Of a stretch of DNA of 64,000 bases, positions 58,526 through 64,000 are shown piece after piece (the stretch's first letter is position 1; every line of letters begins with the position of its first letter). The stretch comes from Monoplex corrugatus (lineage: Eukaryota; Mollusca; Gastropoda; Littorinimorpha; Ranellidae), in assembly GCA_030674185.1 (NCBI GenBank), contig CM060312.1, positions 78,430,354 to 78,494,353 of the forward strand, written 5' to 3'. A program made the position numbers and the translations under genes. The notes beneath the pieces are model-generated. The model searched no databases. It had not been told where the DNA came from and was given only the letters and a program-made list of their open reading frames with translations.

Positions 58526-58829
58526 TCATGGTAAATTGGAGAACTAGAAAAAGCAGATTTTTCAAAGTCATTTTGTGGACATGAAAAGAAAATGATGAGA
58601 TCTTTCTTGAGGTCTTGCTTCTCCGTTTCTTTTTATGTTTCATTTGCAGTTGTTTTTATGTTTTGTTTGCAGTTTTTTTCTTTTGTGTCTTATTTCATTT
58701 CATCGCACATGTTTGTTTTATGTTGCAAATTTTGTTCTGTCCTTATTTTGTCACTTGGATTTGTTCTGTACTACTTTATAGCTGCACACCGTATTTACTG
58801 AGTCATTACTGTATACCAAGAGCCCTTGA
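58526..58829. other. Intron after exon 18; nothing recognised
   Basis: T-rich sequence without homology. Confidence 0.4.
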
Positions 58830-59283
58830 AGTCAGTGTAAATGTCTGGTCTGCCCACTGATGCTGTAGACTGTGAAGCCAGGACATGCAGAACAGCAGAT
58901 GAAAATAAGTTCAAAGAAGCAGAGATGTGGTTCTACAGGCATTTTCTTAGAGGTAGGTGGACCAATAAAAGAAGAAATGAAAGCATTTTGAATGAACTGA
59001 CAGTCTGTCAGCTGCTGGCAGAAATCAACAAAACAAAAATGAAATACATCAACCAGGCAACTTGTAACACCAACACAATCCTAATGACAACAACTTTACA
59101 AAGAAAAGATGAGGCCAAAAGAAATCCAGGCAGACTACCCACTTGCATATGAACAATATCAGCAGCACCAACAGTTAGAAGATCTGTGAGTATCATAAAA
59201 AAAGGTCAGGACTGGAACAAATGGAGGAGAGTTGTGACATCTGCTGCGGCAGCTACAATGAAATTTGATGATGTTGAAGAGTG
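58830..59283 (+). mobile_element. Decayed RTE fragment, C-terminal region
   Basis: CEARTCRTADENKFKEAEMW, FYRHFLRGRWTNKRRNESIL, NELTVCQLLAEINKTKMKYI correspond to YGCEAWTMKKEDERRVEAAE, LRVKWTDRRSNESILNEL and RKLKYVGHAIRN of the full element. LQRKDEAKRNPGRLP corresponds to the GRPP region. Frame broken at 59153. Confidence 0.8.
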
Positions 59284-59519
59284 ATGTGTGACAGTGCTGT
59301 CATTAGTTAGGGACTTAGTAGGTAATGACCCGTATATGTTGGATCAGAACAGACTGTGTTGAACTTCTCTGATGTGACATGGCAGCAGTTCTGTCTCCTG
59401 TGGTGGAAGTGACTCAGGCAATTAGGCAGGACCTGAAAGCAACAAAACAATGAAACTGTTTGTATATACAAGGAGTTGACTCCCAGTTGTAGGTGGGTTT
59501 GGGTTTGGTTGGTTTTTTT

Positions 59520-59600
59520 GTGTGTCTTTTTTTGGGGGGGGGGGGGGGTTGTTCTTGTTGGTTTGTTTGGGAGTTTGTTGTTGTTGTTGTTGCTTTCCTT
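59520..59600. repeat. G run and (GTT)n tract
   Basis: A run of about 16 G (59533-59548) followed by GTT repeats. Confidence 0.85.
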
Positions 59601-59982
59601 TTTCCCTGCCAGGCTCATCGATCCCTTCTGCTTGTCAGCTTCTGTAGAAATTTCTTTTGACACTTTGCCACCACTACTAAACAGGATAAACATATCAACA
59701 GACCACTGCAACCCCTGCTTGTGAATTTTCAGTCCTTTTGTGGTGACATGGCAGAGATCCTTAACCCATAACAATTGACGACCATACCAGACATTTTTGC
59801 TGGTTCAGAAACCTGGATGAACCATGCATGGACAAAAAGCAGCAGAGTCTTCCTTCTGGGTTTTAACATTTTCAGCAAGGACACCATCAGAGAGGAGGGT
59901 GGGGAGATATCCTTGTTGCTGTCTGGGAAAAGCTGCAGTGTCTACAACCTTGCCTTTCTAACAGTAACTGCAAGAGGTTTTG

Positions 59983-60062
59983 GGCCAAAAATGGCAAGAA
60001 GATTTGGGCCAAGAATTGTAAGAAGTTTGGGGCCAAGAACTGCAAGAAGTTTAGGGCCAGTG
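59983..60062 (+). repeat. 27-bp tandem repeat, about 3 copies
   Basis: Unit GGCCAAGAACTGCAAGAAGT, TTGG; in the open frame it gives FGPRIVRSL / LGPRTARSL. No protein family recognised. Confidence 0.85.
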
Positions 60063-60549
60063 ACAGGACCAACCTAATGATTGGTATATACCTATACTTA
60101 CGATATGATTAGTACATAGACTAGGTGTTGCTGACACAATCAGCCTTCTGTTGATGGAGTGAGATCAACGGAAAAGCTTCGGTGATGCAACTTCCATGTT
60201 TTATCAGAGTTAGCTAAAGAACAGAATATACAAAGATCCCCATTGCAGGAGTATATTACTGAATGTTAAATCAAACCACCATGTGGGACTTCTGACCATT
60301 GCTTCACAAAAGTCATCATGTGATCCACTTACTGCCTGTGTCATCCTGTTAATGAAAAACTATCACAGGATCTTTCCCAGAATCATCCTTCATTGGAATT
60401 GCCTCCCTTGAATTGGAATTGCCTCCCTTAAAGATACCATATCTTATCGTCAGTGGAAGCCTTCAGGGTTGGGCACTGGCAACACCTCTACAGACCACAT
60501 CTTTTTTGCTTCGTGTTGTTTCTTTCATTTTTCCTTCTTCTTTCTGTTG
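60063..60549. other. Nothing recognised
   Basis: A 19-base direct duplication of TTGGAATTGCCTCCCTT (60393, 60412) is the only structure noted. Confidence 0.4.
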
Positions 60550-61012
60550 GGACACTAAGAAAAAACGAAGAAAATAAAATCGATCCAGCAGAAATGTGGC
60601 TGTATATAACACTTCTCAAAGTCAAATGGACAGACAGAAGAACAAACAATAGCGTGTTAAAGGAACTGAATGTCACGCGCCAACTGCTGACAGAGATCAA
60701 CAAAAGAAAGATGAAATATATAGGCCATGCGATCAGAAATACCAAAACAGAGGTCAACAAAAGAAAGATGAAATATGTAGGCCATGCGATCAGAAACACC
60801 AAAACAGATTTGATATCAGTGGTCCTGCACGGGGAAGTTGAGGCATGGAGAAGAAAGGGACGACTTCCTGTTTCAACAACATCGTTGAAGTCTGTGGTCT
60901 GGGGATCCTGGAGGTCAAACACAGATGTCTCAATCGTGTGACCTGGAGAAGACTTGTGACATCGAGCTTGGCTCTTGCCGCCAATCCCGGCGAGGGAGAG
61001 AGGTGAAAAGCG
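60550..61012 (+). mobile_element. Decayed RTE fragment with internal duplication
   Basis: IDPAEMWLYITLLKVKWTDR, RTNNSVLKELNVTRQLL, then two tandem copies of NKRKMKYIGHAIRNTKTE, then GEVEAWRRKGRLP and WRRLVTSSLALAANPGEG in another frame. It matches the C-terminus and 3' end of the RTE at 44788. The 58-base duplication (60703-60818) is specific to this copy. Confidence 0.85.
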
Positions 61013-61029
61013 AGGTGAGGCTCTGTCTT

Positions 61030-61100
61030 AAAATTCAACTTTAATTACATATACTATACCGTGGCTCACAAATGCAATAAGCGGCAACATTGCTCTGAAC
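61030..61100. repeat. Dispersed repeat shared with the 15530 hairpin spacer
   Basis: CCGTGGCTCACAAATGCAAT and AAGCGGCAAC match CCGTGGCTCACTGATGCAAT and AAGCGGCAGC at 15551-15582, with flanking TTAAAATT similarity on the same side. Read on the minus strand both give LPLIA-VSHG. The 15530 copy has a donor-like GTAAGTATG next to it; here it is GTATAGTAT. Confidence 0.6.
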
Positions 61101-61153
61101 TCTGTCATATCTTTTGTTTTATTCATGATTTTATACTTCTCGTTCGACTACAG

Positions 61154-61276
61154 TGGAACCTCCTCGGAAAACATCAGAATATTCAGCATTACAACGTTGG
61201 ATGTTTGCATTGATGGCAAATGCAGATAAGCAACTTGAGAAAATGCTTTTTGCAGGCATTGAGTGTGATATGTCAG
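61154..61276 (+). CDS. Open 123-base cassette with splice-like borders, phase 1 to 1
   Basis: Preceded by a pyrimidine-containing acceptor (CTTCTCGTTCGACTACAG) and followed by CAG|GTTGGT. In the phase left by STRIP exon 18 it reads EPPRKTSEYSALQRWMFALM, ANADKQLEKMLFAGIECDMS with no stop and leaves the same phase. The sequence has no counterpart in known STRIP proteins that I recall. It may be an alternative exon, part of an unrecognised mobile element, or chance. Confidence 0.25.
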
Positions 61277-61589
61277 GTTGGTGACACAAATCATGGTTTG
61301 GATCTTTAATTAGTGTTTTCTGTAGAGTTTATTTACATTCCAGTTTATTCATCCTAATGTGTAGTTGCATGTCACTTTTAACTCTTAATTTCTAGCTTTA
61401 AGTAATTGTGAATGTCAGTGGTGACAGACACATCTAGTTATTATTTGTGAACTGAAACAACAGTTGAAGTAGTAACTGGCAGGAAAGTCTGGGGAGAGCA
61501 TGACTGCAGAAGGAGCCCCCTTCAAGTGTTTCAGCCCTAAACTACTAACACTCTGAGGGGGCCAGGCTGGATTCTGGTTATGACCCAAA
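61277..61589. other. Nothing recognised
   Basis: No exon, RNA gene or clear repeat. Confidence 0.4.
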
Positions 61590-61783
61590 CCCGTGCCCTT
61601 CTGCTATCAGCATTTTTCCCCACCTGGGTTTAAATCCATGCTCTCAATGTCTCTACTATTGCCCCTCCCCCCCTTTTTTATCTTTCCCACCTGGATTTGA
61701 ATCGGCACCTCCAAGGTGCTTGGGTGTCTCAAAGCCAAATCACCTTTGTGACAGATGTCTTAACCACTTAGATATCGGATGCC
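61590..61783 (-). mobile_element. tRNA-like SINE head, minus orientation
   Basis: The minus strand reads TATCTAAGTGGTTAAGACAT (A-box-like), a GTCTCA-type stretch and GATTCAAATCC (B box), the layout of a Leu/Ser-type tRNA with a long variable arm, but diverged and without a clean acceptor stem. A second related B-box-like GGATTTAAACCCAGGTGGG lies beside it (about 61620). Probably a SINE rather than a functional tRNA gene. Confidence 0.5.
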
Positions 61784-62035
61784 TGCAGTATACAGGGAAA
61801 TTTCAAGCCATATCAGGTTCACATTTGTTCGTTTTTGACCAGATTCTGCCATAGGAAGGCTTTTCTGCTGTTTCTGTCATTGTTGCCTTAAGGGCTCTAG
61901 TCTTCTCTTTTTATGAAATTGAAAGCTGGTTTTATAAGGTCATAGGCTGATGTGCCTATCAACCCTTTTGCTCTATGCTCTGTGGTGAGAACTTTGTTTT
62001 GTAAGTTGGATTTCCTGAAGTTGCTGGCTAGTATT
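61784..62035. other. Nothing recognised
   Basis: Short non-repetitive segment before the last array. Confidence 0.4.
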
Positions 62036-64000
62036 TATTTTGATGAATGAGAGTGGAGGCCTGTGTCCATCTCATGATCACAATTATTTGTTCTGATGAA
62101 TGAGAGTGGAGACCTGTGTCCATCTCATGATCACAATTATTTGTTCTGATGAATGAGAGTGGAGACCTGTGTCCATCTCATGATCAGAATTATTTGTTTT
62201 GATGAATGAGAGTGGAGAATTACATCCATCTCATGATCACAATTATTTGTTCTGATGAATGAGAGTGGAGAATTATATCCATCTCATGATCACAATTATT
62301 TGTTTTGATGAATGAGAGTGGAGAATTATATCCATCTCATGATCACAATTATTTGTTCTGATGAATGAGAGTGGAGAATTACATCCATCTCATGATCACA
62401 ATTATTTGTTCTGATGAATGAGAGTGGAGAATTATATCCATCTCATGATCACAATTATTTTTTCTGATGAATGAGAGTGGAGAATTATATCCATTTCATG
62501 ATCACAATTATTTGTTTTGATGAATGAGAGTGGAGAATTACATCCATCTCATGATCACAATTATTTGTTTTGATGAATGAGAGTGGAGAATTACATCCAT
62601 CTCATGATCACAATTATTTGTTTTGATGAATGAGAGTGGAGAATTATATCCATTTCATGATCACAATTATTTGTTTTGATGAATGAGAGTGGAGAATTAC
62701 ATCCATCTCATGATCACAATTATTTGTTTTGATGAATGAGAGTGGAGAATTAATCCATCTCATGATCACAATTATTTGTTTGATGAATGAGAGTGGAGAA
62801 TTACATCCATCTCATGATCACAATTATTTGTTTTGATGAATGAGAGTGGAGAATTATATCCATCTCATGATCACAATTATTTGTTTTGATGAATGAGAGT
62901 GGAGAATTATATCCATCTCATGATCACAATTATTTGTTTTGATGAATGAGAGTGGAGAATTACATCCATCTCATGATCACAATTATTTGTTCTGATGAAT
63001 GAGAGTGGAGAATTACATCCATCTCATGATCACAATTATTTGTTTGATGAATGAGAGTGGAGAATTATATCCATCTAATGATCACAATTATTTGTTTTGA
63101 TGAATGAGAGTGGAGAATTATATCCATCTCATGATCACAATTATTTGTTTTGATGAATGAGAGTGGAGAATTATATCCATCTCATGATCACAATTATTTG
63201 TTCTGATGAATGAGAGTGGAGACCTGTGTCCATCTCATGATCACAATTATTTGTTCTGATGAATGAGAGTGGAGAATTACATCCATCTCATGATCACAAT
63301 TATTTGTTTTGATGAATGAGAGTGGAGAATTATATCCATCTCATGATCACAATTATTTGTTTGATGAATGAGAGTGGAGAATACATCCATCTCATGATCA
63401 CAATTATTTGTTTTGATGAATGAGAGTGGAGAATTATATCCATCTCATGATCACAATTATTTGTTTTGATGAATGAGAGTGGAGAATTACATCCATCTCA
63501 TGATCACAATTATTTGTTTTGATGAATGAGAGTGGAGAATTATATCCATCTCATGATCACAATTATTTGTTTTGATGAATGAGAGTGGAGAATTATATCC
63601 ATCTCATGATCACAATTATTTGTTTTGATGAATGAGAGTGGAGAATTACATCCATCTCATGATCACAATTATTTGTTTTGATGAATGAGAGTGGAGAACT
63701 GTTCCATCTCATGATCACAATTATTTGTTTTGATGAATGAGAGTGGAAATTATATCCATCTCATGATCACAATTATTTGTTTTGATGAATGAGAGTGGAG
63801 AATTACATCCATCTCATGATCACAATTATTTGTTTTGATGAATGAGAGTGGAGAATTATATCCATCTCATGATCACAATTATTTGTTTTGATGATGAGAG
63901 TGGAGAATTACATCCATCTCATGATCACAATTATTTGTTTTGATGAATGAGAGTGGAGAATTACATCCATCTCATGATCACAATTATTTGTTTTGATGAA
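62036..64000. repeat. Minisatellite array, unit 53 bp, at least 37 copies, runs off the window
   Basis: Unit TTTTGATGAATGAGAGTGGA, GAATTACATCCATCTCATGA, TCACAATTATTTG. Copies are very uniform. The first few and one at 63210 read GACCTGTGTCC instead of GAATTACATCC. The array continues past 64000. Confidence 0.98.

Noticed and set aside
61680..61783. Functional tRNA gene on the minus strand
   Set aside because: A- and B-box-like motifs are present, but the acceptor stem and anticodon arm do not form cleanly; a SINE head is more likely.
62036..64000. CRISPR-like look of regularly repeated 53-base units
   Set aside because: The repeats are contiguous with no unique spacers, and the window is a spliced animal gene.
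56179..64000. The STRIP exon after WAYGN (beginning D-L-D-A-R-P-W)
   Set aside because: Searched by eye for this conserved start and found no match; it should lie right of the window.

Overview
The window looks like a piece of a large, repeat-rich animal genome, most likely a mollusc and probably a gastropod. The basis is intron-split coding exons of a conserved animal gene, long CA/GT microsatellites, several non-LTR retrotransposon families, piggyBac-type TTAA elements, and SINE-like repeats that I associate with molluscs. The species-level call is inference.

One conserved gene dominates. Eighteen plus-strand coding exons between 10350 and 56178 encode a STRIP1/STRIP2 (FAM40) homologue, the striatin-interacting scaffold of the STRIPAK phosphatase-kinase complex. 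They give about 680 codons, matching the vertebrate protein from its acidic N-terminal region to the conserved segment ending WAYGN. The extreme N-terminus is not identified and the C-terminal exons should lie beyond 64000. Splice phases agree throughout except at two exons. Exon 12 (41736-41809) is one base short of frame. Exon 17 (52514-52610) has several small indels and abuts a tandem array.

Region by region: 1-10349 holds microsatellites, an approximately 76-bp minisatellite, an inverted SINE-like copy and LINE fragments. 10350-23226 holds exons 1-8 with foldback TTAA elements, a broken piggyBac transposon on the minus strand and an unusual hairpin-dense GC-rich block (14170-15160). 23227-33533 is a 10.3-kb intron with a 51-bp array. 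33534-42690 holds exons 9-13, and its intron 11 contains a CpG-rich segment followed by a possible nested two-exon gene (37069-38451). 42691-50565 holds a 46-bp array interrupted by a nearly intact RTE-like LINE with a 12-bp target-site duplication. 50566-56178 holds exons 14-18. 56179-64000 holds two more arrays, LINE fragments, a tRNA-like SINE head and a phase-compatible 123-base open cassette.

Five large intronic arrays (units about 51, 46, 45, 26/31 and 53 bp) make up roughly a sixth of the window. Three begin within about 70 bases of a 5' splice site. The candidates most worth attention are the hairpin-dense block, whose stems covary between copies, and the internal CpG-rich segment with its possible nested gene.
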